The notes under the pieces were generated by a model. The model made no database searches. It worked only from the letters and a program-made list of their open reading frames with translations, and had not been told where the DNA came from. A stretch of DNA of 64,000 nt from Dactylellina haptotyla (Eukaryota; Ascomycota; Orbiliomycetes; Orbiliales; Orbiliaceae). This document shows, piece after piece, positions 11,174-22,377 of this stretch (within the stretch, counting starts at the first letter, position 1; the number at the start of each line of letters is the position of its first letter). The position numbers were made by a program, and so were the translations under genes. The stretch is taken from assembly GCA_031310005.1 (NCBI GenBank), contig CM062386.1, positions 2,108,001 to 2,172,000 of the forward strand, in the 5' to 3' direction.

Positions 11174-12100
11174 ATGCCCTCTAGGTTGGTTATATTTGCG
11201 GTCTTGACACACCGCTCAGTCTCGCAACAGACTGTCTTGACTTCTTTTATAAACCCAAGTGCTAAACCCAACACAATACAGATTACTGTCGCTGCCCAAA
11301 GAAATCCGCGAGCAGATATTCAACCTGGTTTACGTTCCCAAGGCCATATTCTACTTCCGCAGGGAGAGATAAAAACAATAGGGGAGTCATTCAAGTCACC
11401 CCAATTAGCGATCGAAATACCCTACGGACTAGCCGACATCCCGCAATATCTTCTCGATGTCAGCCCCGAATTCTCACAAGAAGTCAAGTCCACCGCGGCG
11501 TTGGCGCGGACGAGAGCGATTCGCATAATCAACAGCTCGTTAGCGCACGGAACTCGAGAACAAGCATTCAACAGGCGGTTTACACGTAACCCGTCTCCGG
11601 GGTTCTTGGAGATTGTTATCAACGCGAGGTTTATATTCGATCTGTGCGCGGATCAGGTCCGGACCGCGCTGGATCTTATGGACGGCGCCAAGTTGACGGA
11701 GGCGGTTAGATATATCGGAGTGAGAGAACTCGACAGACCGCTTATGCAGGTGATATCTGAGCGTTATACAGAATTGGATACTTTGGCAGTATTTTCATCT
11801 ACCGGCACCCAACGTATACATTCAGAGTGGCCGTTTGGGACCGAGTTGCTCGCGGAGTATTTGACGAAGGCATTCTCTAAGCTCGAGTATATTTTCGATC
11901 GGTCGAATGACAAGCTGATTGACAGATTATTGGACCCGGAAGCCACAACGGTACGAGTTGGATTCGCACGTAGGCAGCTGACATATCCTGAAATGGAGGA
12001 TCGCGGATGTGTCCGTCTCTTCAGCTACGGCTCCAATGAGGGTTACGTAGACGGCTTTGATGAAAACATTGTTTTCGTGTATTATCCTCTCGATCAGTAG
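11174..12100 (+). CDS. F-box-like protein, tandem copy 2
   Basis: Best model: exons 11174-11184, 11282-11327 and 11396-12100, 253 residues. The first join gives MPSRLLSLPKEIREQIFNL, a clear F-box-like N-terminus that a simple reading of the open frame misses. The second intron (GTTTAC...TCAAG, 68 nt) is inferred because the F-box frame meets a stop soon after and only a frame change reaches the long downstream frame. Its donor is weak, so this boundary is uncertain. Residues in NPSPGFLEIVINARFIFDL align with the preceding gene, supporting tandem duplication. A continuous frame from the same ATG to 12100 also exists but encodes no recognisable start domain. Confidence 0.62.
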   Translation: MPSRLVIFAVLTHRSVSQQTVLTSFINPSAKPNTIQITVAAQRNPRADIQPGLRSQGHILLPQGEIKTIGESFKSPQLAIEIPYGLADIPQYLLDVSPEFSQEVKSTAALARTRAIRIINSSLAHGTREQAFNRRFTRNPSPGFLEIVINARFIFDLCADQVRTALDLMDGAKLTEAVRYIGVRELDRPLMQVISERYTELDTLAVFSSTGTQRIHSEWPFGTELLAEYLTKAFSKLEYIFDRSNDKLIDRLLDPEATTVRVGFARRQLTYPEMEDRGCVRLFSYGSNEGYVDGFDENIVFVYYPLDQ

Positions 12101-12407
12101 AAAATTTGCATATATTTTGCCGCATTATATAGTTTTGTCCTTTTTGTGGATCTATCGTTGTATCTATAGTAGATAAGTATACAACCAAAAAGGGAGAGAG
12201 AAAAAGTGTAGTCGTTATTTTAGTACAGGCGAAAAAATGAAGCCAGCAATGAGAGCCAAGAATAAGAAAAAAACGCAGAAAAAAAGACAATAAAGGATAA
12301 TCGCAAGAGAACGCTTCCAGCTCGACGTCTAGCCATGCCTTTCTTTTTCTTTTGGTGTCAACTGTACAACAGGCCGCTTCCATCCTCTTATCTACAACCT
12401 AACCTAT
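12101..12407. other. Convergent 3' intergenic region
   Basis: A/T-rich sequence between the ends of the F-box-like gene and the complex I subunit gene. Only 3' untranslated sequence is expected. Confidence 0.5.
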
Positions 12408-13106
12408 TTAGCGCCTTGTGCCGTAGATACCGCCTCTCTCAATGATCTTCTTCCCTTCGATCAACGCCCACGTCTTCCTCCTCTCCAGATCGGCGTCTCC
12501 GGAGTCCTCTTCTTGTTCCAGTGCGGCAACAGCGACCTTCAATTGCTCCACGATTTTGGCGTCAAGTTCCTCATCCGAGAGGCCCTTATGGTCGAAGGTA
12601 ACTTGGGCTTTCGAAACGGCGTTCTGGATCGTCCACATCGCGTTGGCAGCCTGGCCGGATGGCGGGGGTAGAATGCCTTCCTTCTCTAGTCTCCGGCGAG
12701 CTTCCTCGAGGGCCCATGTTTGGATTCTATATTTGCATAACATATCATCAGTCAGCTACTCTCTTTACCAAAATCCAATGTATACAAAAGGGATTGCACA
12801 AACGTACGAGGTATCGGGCTTATACGCCAGCGCCACAGTAAAGGCTGCGAAAGCACCGAAGAACCCATACCACATCAGCTTCTCCCATCCTTCGTTCGGC
12901 CGTGTTTCGCCGGGTGGAACACCTAAGAACCACCCCGTCGGCTCGTCGTAAGGTTCCTCGTGGTGGCCGTGGTCATCGTGGCCGTGGGAGGCGGACGAAG
13001 CGAGGCTTCTCGTCGGCCGCGGGAGACGGTTGTGATTCCGGATGAGCGAGGCGGTGGCGGAGGAGAGCGGAGAACGGCGTAAGGGGAGAGGTATCCGGGG
13101 CGGCAT
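12408..13106 (-). CDS. ndufb11: Complex I ESSS/NDUFB11-type subunit
   Basis: Two exons on the minus strand, 13106-12808 and 12726-12408, give 205 residues. The start MPPRIPLPLRRSPLSS is a typical basic, Ser-rich mitochondrial presequence. A His-rich stretch (HGHDDHGHHEE), then EPTGWFLGVPPGETRPNEGW and a single membrane helix (MWYGFFGAFAAFTVALAY) follow, leading into KPDTSIQTWALEEARRRLE, text I associate with fungal ESSS/NDUFB11. The intron (GTACGT...AATATAG) splits the Ser codon of PDTS and restores frame. The expected role is an accessory subunit of NADH:ubiquinone oxidoreductase in the inner mitochondrial membrane. The C-terminal helical tail is longer than in animal NDUFB11. The family call is from memory of conserved text. 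Confidence 0.7.
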
Positions 13107-13773
13107 TGCGGGCTGTCTGGGTCTTCGGATTGGTACTACGGTATACGGCAGGGAGCAGAGCAGCTGGAGAGAGGAGCTGCTGCTGTGATGAGGCGGTGAC
13201 GTCGCGGGGTCGGTCGAGGAGCGGTGGTTACGAGACTGGTGGAGCGGAAGGTTTCTCGAAATGCAATTGACGTTGTTGGTCCGAACGACGGCAACACCTG
13301 CCAACGTCCGCCCCAACACAACAACACGCCGCGGCTAAACCTGCCTCGCGCCGCAGAGCTTAGTCGAGCTTAGTTAAGCTTCGAGGTTACTCTTCGAACC
13401 AGGATCAATTCTTTTTTCTTGAGCAGAGACTATTGCCATTCGATTGAGATACGACGCACGCGGGAGAGAGATACGGATGAGAAAAAGTAGCCCGGGTATA
13501 TCCGCGGGGAGACTATTACCACTTCTGCCTGAAATTGAGTCACCGGCCCCGGTTTCTCTGCGATGCCATTGCGTCTTCTCGTTGCAATCCGGACTCAAGA
13601 TAGCTAGCGGGGATCCGGGTAGGGATTTCGTATCTGAATTGGTAAGAAGGTGTATTAAGTAATCAATTCAATTGCCGTCGTTTCGCACTTTTAAGAACGG
13701 ATTCTGTTTCGAAATACATTCGTATCGATCATTCTCCCACCTGTTACACCCGCTTTCTCTTTTATTACTGAAA
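13107..13773. other. Divergent promoter region
   Basis: Shared upstream region of the complex I subunit gene (minus) and the MOSC gene (plus). GC-rich near the former. No additional gene is seen. Confidence 0.5.
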
Positions 13774-15298
13774 ATGGCGTCCCATTTGCCCCGTCTTGAG
13801 AATCTGGACGGCCTCTCCGAGGTTTACAAGAACAACGCTTCCCTGTTCAATGCTGCGTTCGGGTACGCAATCGCATTCGTTTCTGTGGTTTTTCTCTGCA
13901 GGGAGTACCTCCCAATCGCGATTCGACGAAAGCCAGTCTTCGGTCTACCCCGGACCGTCTCGAACATTAGCGACGAATTCGAATACTCCAAAGACCAACA
14001 ACCCGGCCAGACCTTCAGCGTCAAAAGCCTTTGGGTATACCCAGTCAAAGGATGTCGAGGCATCGAAGTCACATCTTCAAAAATATGCCATACAGGGTAA
14101 GTTATAATCAAGACTCGAGCTAAAAAAGCCGACGGCTTTTGAATGTCGGGTGGTGGGGGTCTCCCCACAGTCGTACAACACGCCGTGATAGGTCCCCTCT
14201 GCTACTAATCACATTCGACGACATGTACTGACTGGGAATAATACGGTTACACAACAGCTTGCAATATGACAGGCAGTTGATGTTTGCCAGCTGCAACCCC
14301 GGCACCGAAGCATGGTCGTTTGCGTCACAGAGAGGGTTCCCCAAGATGGCCCTGATACACACCGCCATAGACCCCACGAAGAACACCCTGACGATCTCGT
14401 ACCCGGCCAAGCCGCATTTCCCCACGTCTCTCATCTTCGGAAATAAGTTCCGCAAATCGTTCACCGTCCCTTTGAACGTCAATCTTCTCCCGGAGAAGGA
14501 GCTGGCCAAATATCCTATCAAGAATGTCGAGATCTGGAAGCAAAATTCGGTTGGATATGACCTGAGCGCTCACATTCCCCAGGAACTCAAGGATGTTATC
14601 TTCTCGAAGAATTACACCAAGCCGGATATCGCATTATTCGCTGTCGTCGATGGGCAGAACAGAGGTATCAAAGTGATGGGTCCCCCAGAACAGGTACTCG
14701 GTAGAGTGAGCAAAATCGGGTTCGCAGACTTTGTACGTGAATCTTCAACCCAGGCCTCATTCTGGCGAGAATATTAATGCGAGGAGATATTGAAATATTA
14801 GGCACCCATCCATATCGTCGGACTTTCAAGTGTCCGGGAGTTCAACGAGCTTGTCAAAGGCGAAGTCCCAAAGTTATCAGTCTTGCGTTTTAGACCAAAC
14901 GTCGTCGTATCTGGTTCGCCCTCTTACGATGAAGACAACTGGAAGACAATTAAAATTGGCAATGGAGACTACCACGTTATCTCAAGGACGCCTAGGTGCA
15001 AAGTTCCAAACAATGACCCTGATACCGGTGAACGGAACCGCAATGAACCCGATGTCACGATCCGCGCGAAGCGCAACGTCGATCCGGGTGCCCCGCTTCT
15101 AGGATGTATGGGAATGCACATGGTCGCATTTGGAAAAGGTAGTGACTCCATCCGACTCTAATAGGAAGCAAGCATCTAACATTCAGTCCAGAGGGTTCAA
15201 TCGGTGTAGGTGATACAATCGATGTTAATGAGAGAACATCCGAGCATGAATGGGGTAGGAATCTTTGGGAGAAAGATTATCCCCAGTCAGAAAAATAA
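13774..15298 (+). CDS. Membrane-anchored MOSC-domain protein (mARC-like)
   Basis: Four exons (13774-14096, 14258-14732, 14802-15138, 15192-15298) give 413 residues. One N-terminal membrane helix (about 30-50) precedes a MOSC beta-barrel N domain starting VKSLWVYPVKGCRGIEV, then the MOSC domain. C332 in SRTPRCKVPNNDPDTG corresponds to the conserved molybdenum-ligating cysteine of mitochondrial amidoxime-reducing components. Family members use molybdenum cofactor to reduce N-hydroxylated compounds with cytochrome b5 and its reductase. Fungal substrates are mostly unknown. The last intron has two possible acceptors five bases apart; the later one (CCAG at 15191) keeps frame through EGSIGVGDTI and was chosen. 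Confidence 0.85.
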
Positions 15299-15433
15299 AC
15301 CAATCCGAGCACCTTGCTATTTTGGCCGGTAATGTATGAACTATATCTATATATAATTCTTGGATGTCCTTAGTATCTTTTCAACACTCAATCGTTCAGG
15401 GTGATTCTTTAACAAGCCCCTCTATCTGTACTT

Positions 15434-15983
15434 TTACACCGTCTTTGATCCAGTTTCTTCAGGCATATCGTATTTCCCAAATGTGATCCTTCCCTCAATT
15501 CCAGACTTCTCAAACACCGCCCTCATAGCCACCTTATCGGACTCGTCCTTAACGGGAATGTTTCTCCTAACGGTATCGATCGTGCTTTCCGGGTTCCAGT
15601 TGAACATTATCTTTGTCTTTAAGGCCTTTTCATGGATACAGTTAATCATATCCTCAAGCCACGGCTACATGAATTTAACTATTAGTTTTCTACCTCAGCG
15701 TATTATAATAAATATCCAAAGCACTTACCGTCAACTCAGGGTTGCCTCTCACCCCCCACCCAATAATCACAGCGTCCCAATGCTGCTCCAACAACTTATC
15801 CTCGAAGACTTTGATACCTTGTTCTGGCGCGATAAAATATCCAATAGCGTCATATCCTTCTTTAAGAAGGATTCCCACAGCGTTCTCCAGCCCGGACTTT
15901 ACTCTTTCGGGCGGCCAACCCCAGCCTGGAAGCGTGTGATGGTTGTAAGGTAAACCTGTGAAAAAGACTGTCTGAGGCGCCAT
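15434..15983 (-). CDS. Conserved small protein of unknown function
   Basis: Two exons, 15983-15729 and 15664-15434, encode 161 residues. The intron has consensus ends (GTAAGT...TGTAG) and falls between codons. The protein starts MAPQTVFFTGLPYNHHTLPG and has alternating beta and alpha stretches (WDAVIIGWGVRGNPEL, then an Asn/Trp-containing loop), suggesting a compact Rossmann-like fold, but I recognise no family or catalytic motif. It has no signal peptide or membrane segment. It is convergent with the MOSC gene, 135 bases away, and divergent from the NLR gene. Confidence 0.65.
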
Positions 15984-16714
15984 TTTAGCTGTATCCCGCT
16001 TCTAATTGTTGGCTTTTGAATGCCAAAGGCTGTGGTATTATTTATGTTTAATTCGCAATGTTGTAACTAAACCAGAAATTGGAAACGAGACTAGGTAGCT
16101 CAGATAGTTCAACGGCAGCCGCAACCCACCCCGCCGCCCACAAATCCTCCTCAGGAAATCCCATTTTCTTTCCTTTTCTTTCTAGAATCCGAGGGCTGAC
16201 AGTAACAACCAGAATCAAGGCTGAGGGACGATCTGGAGACTAGTCTCAAATCCGTGTTGGTCATTTTTTGTCGGCTAGCCAGAAAACTTTCAGGGTTTGC
16301 TTACGTAGAGTCCCGGACGCGGCAGCTCGTGGGAGCGCTGCAGCATCCAGGTTGGCTGGTGCGGGGTTTAATTTACGCAGCAGCTGAAATTGCACCGATG
16401 TATACATATATGCATATTATTATTATAAGATGAAAGCTTTTCTTGAAAAAGGGCACGTTCGTTATCATGAGTAATAAGAGAAATATATCCACGTTGAAAG
16501 CTTAAATTATAAAGCCCATATCATATACGACCGTGAAGGCATTTGAAGATTAGAAAAGAGCGACCTGTCTAGACGTTAATCGACGTGGTAAGGACAAGAA
16601 CCAAAGGTCCACGGAACGGTACTTTGAACCCCTCAGAGCTGACACCATCGTGCAGCGCCCAGAAATTTTCTGAGAAAAGGTAACACGAAACCTGACAACC
16701 AGGCAACGCCAGAA
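15984..16714. other. Divergent promoter region upstream of NLR gene
   Basis: 731 bases between the small conserved gene (minus) and the NLR gene (plus). A TATAAAG near 16508 lies about 205 bases before the NLR start and could be its TATA box. A TAGCTCAGATAG string near 16095 resembles a tRNA A box but has no partner B box. Confidence 0.4.
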
Positions 16715-19700
16715 ATGGCACCTGATAAGGCCAAAACACCTTTTCTGGCGTGCTATACAGAAGCACGCCAACAATTCCGCGAATCAATCGTCGAGTCCCT
16801 CAAAGCCAATTCTCTCCAAATAAAGCAGCTAGATATTTTCTTGAATCCCAATGATACCGATGGAGGTGAATTCGACAAGCTTCAGGATGAATGCAAAAAA
16901 CTCGCTAGGGACGGGGAGAAAAATAAGTTGGATGGCGACAAAGCTTCTAGTCTTCTGAGCAACTTGGAAAGAATAAAGACCCTCGGGGACGCCGTCATAT
17001 CCATGGCTCCGGAAACCGTTTCGATTGTCTGGTTCGGAATATCTTCTATAATAACGGTGAGTTTTCCCTATCTAGAATATCCGCAATGTACTTAAAATAA
17101 AGTTTTAAAATACTAAATAACATTCAATGGATGGATTTAGATAGCTACAATTGGATTGGAAATACGTCTTATGATATGTGGTGCTTGTACCAGTATCACT
17201 GCAATGGTTCAGGATTGCCTCAGGTGGGAGATTTTAAGCCGGGAGGTGAAAAGTAAAGATGTCGAGGATGCTTCAGGCCCAGCAGCAAAACGCCCCGGTC
17301 TTCAAACGAATATATGGGAGTCCGGTGTGACGGGACTTCTTTGCAATATCTTTGATTTCCTTTGGCATGCGCAGCCGCACCGAGATCCAAGCCGTCTGAA
17401 GAGTAAACAATTCTGATCCATAGTGGCATTCCTTTCGGATTATGCTAATCAGTATCTAGGATTGAGATCGACTATCAAGGAAGCTTTTTCTAAAGACTTA
17501 CAACAAAGAGTCGATACTCTAACGGAAACGTACGAGAAGCTCGTAAACTTGGCGCAATCTCAGTTCAAAGAATTGGTTCTAGAAAATGAGAAAGGTACAT
17601 CTTAGCTCAAAAAATTCAAGAGTTAATGCTTCTGACACCTATATCTTATCTCATAGAGACAAGGGAGAAACTTCTCCGGATAAAAGAGGATTTAAAGAGT
17701 ATGTTTTATTTAATTCGACTCTCTATTTTTAGCGCCTATATGCTAACAGGTACACAGAATCCGTCGGCATTGCATCCGCAATGCTAGAGAGTCTCCAATG
17801 TGATACATTGCGAGCAGAGTTGAACCTCCAACGTGCGAAAGTAGCCGAATCCAGAGCTCATCAACTGTACTTCGAAGCCCTGAACGACCGGGCGAAAATT
17901 ATATTAGACCAACGAAAAGGCCATATTGCAGATTGGTTGTTCGGGGACCCAGAGTACAAAGAATGGAGTGCTCTAAAAACAGAAACCGGCTCCAAAAACA
18001 TAAAGCTATTGTGTTTAGATAGCCCCAGAGGACATGGAAAAAGCACGGCAATGCTATGCATTAAGAGGAGACTGCAAGGAACACTGCTGCCCGACAACAA
18101 AAGACCAGTAGTTCTGTTCTTCTTCTTCAAGAAGGGAGACCAAGAAGTCCAAAATGCCCGGACAGCTTTACAGTCTATTCTATATCAACTTTTAGGTAGA
18201 GAGGAGCTTCGAAACAACAGTACATACCTCGCGAAGTGTATTGAAATCCTGAACCCAGATTTCGGTACATCAGACGAGGAACAGAAGGCAAGCAGCTCCA
18301 CGACATATGCATACGATGCTACGAGTATACAATCCTTATGTGGCATCATCCGCTCGATTGGCGAATTGCTTCCCAGGGTATATTTAATCGTCGACGCTCT
18401 AGACGAGTGCCAGGACCGACAGGAGAAACACTTGGTTCCATACTTGCGATCTATTGTAGGCTCTGATCAGACTAACATACGTCTAATTTTGTCCTTCCGG
18501 AATACGATCAACATCGACCCTGAGCTATCATTGACACTGCCAATCGACCCGTCAAAGGATACACCAAACAGTGATGCAGAAGCCGCCGACCTAGAGCCTT
18601 GGATCAGTCACGTCCACATCACTGCAGAGAAGAATTCCCTCGACCTTAGAGCATATCTCACGCACGACATCAGCAGGCTGCTCGATCGACGAATTAGTAG
18701 TAAACTATATTCAGATTACTACGAGCAAGAACTCAACCGACTCGTGGATATTATGCATAAGAAAGCAAACGGAGATTTCGCACTCGCGAGATTAATTCTA
18801 GCAAATCTCAAAAAGCCATCCAAACTCTCCTTAGATGACAAGATAAAGCAACTCCCGGCTGCGATTGGAGAAATCTACATGTCTGCGTTGGAGTCTCTAA
18901 AGGCTGAAGAACAAGAGCTGGTTGTGACAGGATTAAAATGGATTGTTTGGGGGGTATCGAACTTCACGGTTGTCGAGTTGTCTGACCACTACCGAGAAGT
19001 ATACAGAAATGACGAAGATAAGTCGTGGAACGCTCGTCCGTCCCAAGGCAGTCAGTTAAATATCGAAAATACTACTGAATCTTTGATTGACCGGCCTCAG
19101 ATGAGCGATGAAATGGATGAACCAGAAATAAGGGAAATAATTCATCATTTGGAAACAATTGGGCAAGATTTTTTTAGGTTGGAGAAACATACAGGTCTGG
19201 TAAATGTCGACATTTCGATCAGAGAATGGATACAAGATGATAGCAAGACCGGCTCGAAATCCGAAGCCAGGAAAACGAAAGGCTTTGACCGGTACAGGAA
19301 TGAAATGGGGGCTACCGTCTTCAAGTTCACACTCACCCGTAAGTGCTACTGTAATGTATCTATTCACAGAGAAGAACTAATGTTTCGACAGCGTCTTTTG
19401 TTCAGTATGGCGACACTCTATCCGAGCTTTTCGATGAAAGAGAGGCCCAAATGTCAATATCTGTGGAAATACGTACGTCCTTAACCTTTCAAATTCGAAA
19501 CCTTGAGCTAATGTAATGAATTCATTTACTTCAGTTCGAACATTGAACAACCAAGCTTTCCAAGATAGATATATGCCGTGGAATCCGGAATGGCTGCAGC
19601 CTGTAAGAGTACCAATCCCAAATACTCGGCTGCGGTACGAAATCGCCCACTGGCAGGATCATCTGAAAATTCTCGATAAGTGGTGGAACGAAGATTGTAT

Positions 19701-22377
19701 AAATGATCCCTGGTGGTCAGAGCTACTCCTTCAGATTTCGATTTTCGTAAAGCGAGAGAATTGGTATAGATGGGCATTACAGCCTGTTGAAATTCAAATC
19801 AGAGACCCCTATCATTCCCCCACGGTTGAGCCTCGAGAGATGGTAATTGCGAAACTAATTAGCGATAGCCCAATCCATATTGCATCAACATTTGGACTTA
19901 ATATCATGCTAGATTATCTGCTACGCCAAGTCTCAAATGAAGCGCCCGGATTTTCCAAACATGGCTGGAGGGAAGACCTCGAATTCTTGGAAACAAAAGT
20001 TGGGGGCGGGAAAAAATTGGAAGAATATCGACAGCGCCTTCAAGATAGGGACTATGAACCAGCAAATCGACCTAATAGTTGGGGGTTGACACCACTTGTG
20101 CTTGCCACCCCACATCCAAAAACGGTTGAAGTGCTGATAAAGCACGGCGCGGACGCCAATGGCAGCGCCTACGAATGGAAAATAAGAGGCCTGTACAAAT
20201 ACAGAGAAAAAGCCGCCCTGCTCTGGGTCCTAGCCCGAGCTGCCAATAAAGAGCAAGCGAAAGATTTGAGATCGCTTTTAGAGACTGCCAAAATATTGAT
20301 GAAGAACGGAGCCAGTCTCAAAGTCAAAGATGGCGACGAAATCACACCGCTGCATTACGCTGCTTTGATACAGAATCTCGATTTCTTCAAGCTCATTTGT
20401 TTCTCAGGTGACTGGAATATCCAACAAGCAGATGCGAATGGAAAGACGCCGCTACACTTTTTATTTCAACGGCCACCAGATACAAAATCAAAAACTCAAG
20501 AAGTCTTAGAAATATGCCACATCTTAGTCAAAATGAGTGAAAGAGATGGTGGCGCTGAAAAGCTTGTAAACGCACAGGACAATAACAGCAGGAGCCCTTT
20601 AGTCGCAGCTGTTGATACATTATTTCTGGAGGGCGTAGAAAAATTGGTCGAGCTTGGGGTGGACGTTCGCGACGACGATAAGTTCGGAAACACTTGTTTC
20701 CACCAATTGGCGATGATTAGACGCTCCGAGCGTAATTCCAGCGAGGTTGCCGCAATAGCAGATATCCTGTTCGGTCGTGGCCTTGACTTTAAAGAGCCGA
20801 ATCAGATGCAGCGGGCACCCTTTGTATTGGCATGGCAGGTTCAAAATGATATTTTTCTCGAGTGGCTGCTAAAGAAATACGCGAGCGACTCGGTTGAACC
20901 GGGGCATGAGGGTGAACACCCGTTCCTTTTCATCAGCACTCCGAAAGGTGGCAACGTTTTTCACTTTTGTTGTAGGTCACCGGTGGAACGAGGGCTATTT
21001 GAACTGATTGAAAACCATATACCGAAAGGAATAATTCTAGCAGGACTACGAGAGAAAAATCGAGAAGGCGAAACTCCGCTAACCTGTGCGGCACGCGAGT
21101 GTCCAGCAGCGATTGAGTGGCTTCTAAAGCTAGCGCCGGAGCTTGTAAATCATCGCGATAATGACGGCAGAACTGCGTTGGATTTATATGTCGAAACTGT
21201 TTCGAGAAACTTACCCGACAATGACGAATATGGTGTACGAAACTGGAGAATCAAGATATCCGCAGATACCTTTCAGTTACTATTCAGGTTAACTCAACCG
21301 GTTGAAAGATTAACACTCTTCGAAGACCCGTTCATCAGAGAAAAGACAAGGCAGGAAGCGCTTCGCAGTCTTATGAATGAAGAAATAGTAAAATTTATTC
21401 AAGAGGATATCACTGACGAACATGGCTGGTCTTTTCTGGAAATTATGACGGCTTGGGGGTTTCAGCCAGAAAGTTTGGGTAACACTGAGAGAATAGCTAG
21501 AACCTCTAGGATCCTGCCGCCTTCTAAGTTTTCAACGACGGAGGTCCACAAAAAAGTTGAAATACTGAACGATGGCCTCTCGTTGAAGTCACGTAAGCTA
21601 GTCGTTCCATCCATCGCCGAGTATTACATTTTCGGAAACAATTAAGGCTTACCATTTTGTATTTCAACTAATCTCTAGCCTCACACAAGAGGCGGAAGGC
21701 CATTTTTTGTTCCCTAAATCACCCTATACCGCTCAACGATAATTTTTACTTTGAATGCACTTTTCATTTATCGGATCGTGTTGACGAGATCCATAAGTAC
21801 GTCTATGTTATCCCTTACAAGCTTTTGTTAGGATTTTCCATTCCCTTGGAAAAGTCGCTAACATTCGAAAAGCCCGCTTCGCTCTGACGTATATCAGACT
21901 GGCCTGTCCATCGCACCGAGGGGTCTCTCGGGTCCGGAGAGATTTTGGACAGTCCTATCCCTTCGCCAAATGGGATTATCTTCAGGCCGTAGACGAGACA
22001 GATACTCCCTCTGGAGGTATGCAGTCGGAAACCCCACTCCAACCACCACAGAAGACGAAGACGAACTAGAATCAGGAGAAATACCCGAACAAAAACTACC
22101 ATCTGTTACTTTCGGGCTGTACACAAGCATGAAGCGTCGACACATGGTGTTTACTCTTAACGGCCACGCGCTGCCCACAAGCTTCGTGGTACCACCTGAG
22201 CGATATTATGTGCAAATAGTGGTTGAATCACTATATCCGGATTGTAGCCTGAACTTTGGGGCAGAGCCGTTCTTGTTTCAGCCAGCAAATGAAACTGGGT
22301 TTCTAACGCAAGAAGATTATTTGTATGACGAATTTCATGACCGTATACACTACGCGACTTGGCCGACACCCCGATGA
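16715..22377 (+). CDS. NLR/STAND receptor: NACHT, ankyrin repeats, SPRY-like tail
   Basis: Nine exons (16715-17056, 17141-17402, 17460-17594, 17657-17698, 17758-19338, 19392-19472, 19535-21592, 21679-21796, 21873-22377) join in frame to 1,707 residues. The N-terminal 230 residues are helical and resemble Goodbye/NACHT-N-type regions (SMAPETVSIVWFGISS). NACHT: Walker A DSPRGHGKST (about 347-356) and Walker B VYLIVDALDEC (about 467-477), then a winged-helix region (KWIVWGVSNFTVVEL). Ankyrin repeats lie at roughly 990-1370 (TPLHYAALIQN, GKTPLHFLF, GETPLTCAAREC). The last two exons give NDNFYFECTF and MVFTLNGHAL...YYVQIVVES...LNFGAEPF, typical SPRY strands. STAND proteins oligomerise on ATP-dependent activation; fungal ones act in allorecognition and defence. 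Ligand and N-terminal effector output are unknown. All P-loop and NACHT residues are present. Confidence 0.85.

Noticed and set aside
12021-12383. 120-codon minus-strand frame past the F-box-like gene
   Set aside because: Lies over the 3' end of one gene and a convergent untranslated region; no domain.
16090-16160. tRNA-like A-box string TAGCTCAGATAG
   Set aside because: No B-box GTTCGANNC at the right distance and no cloverleaf could be drawn.
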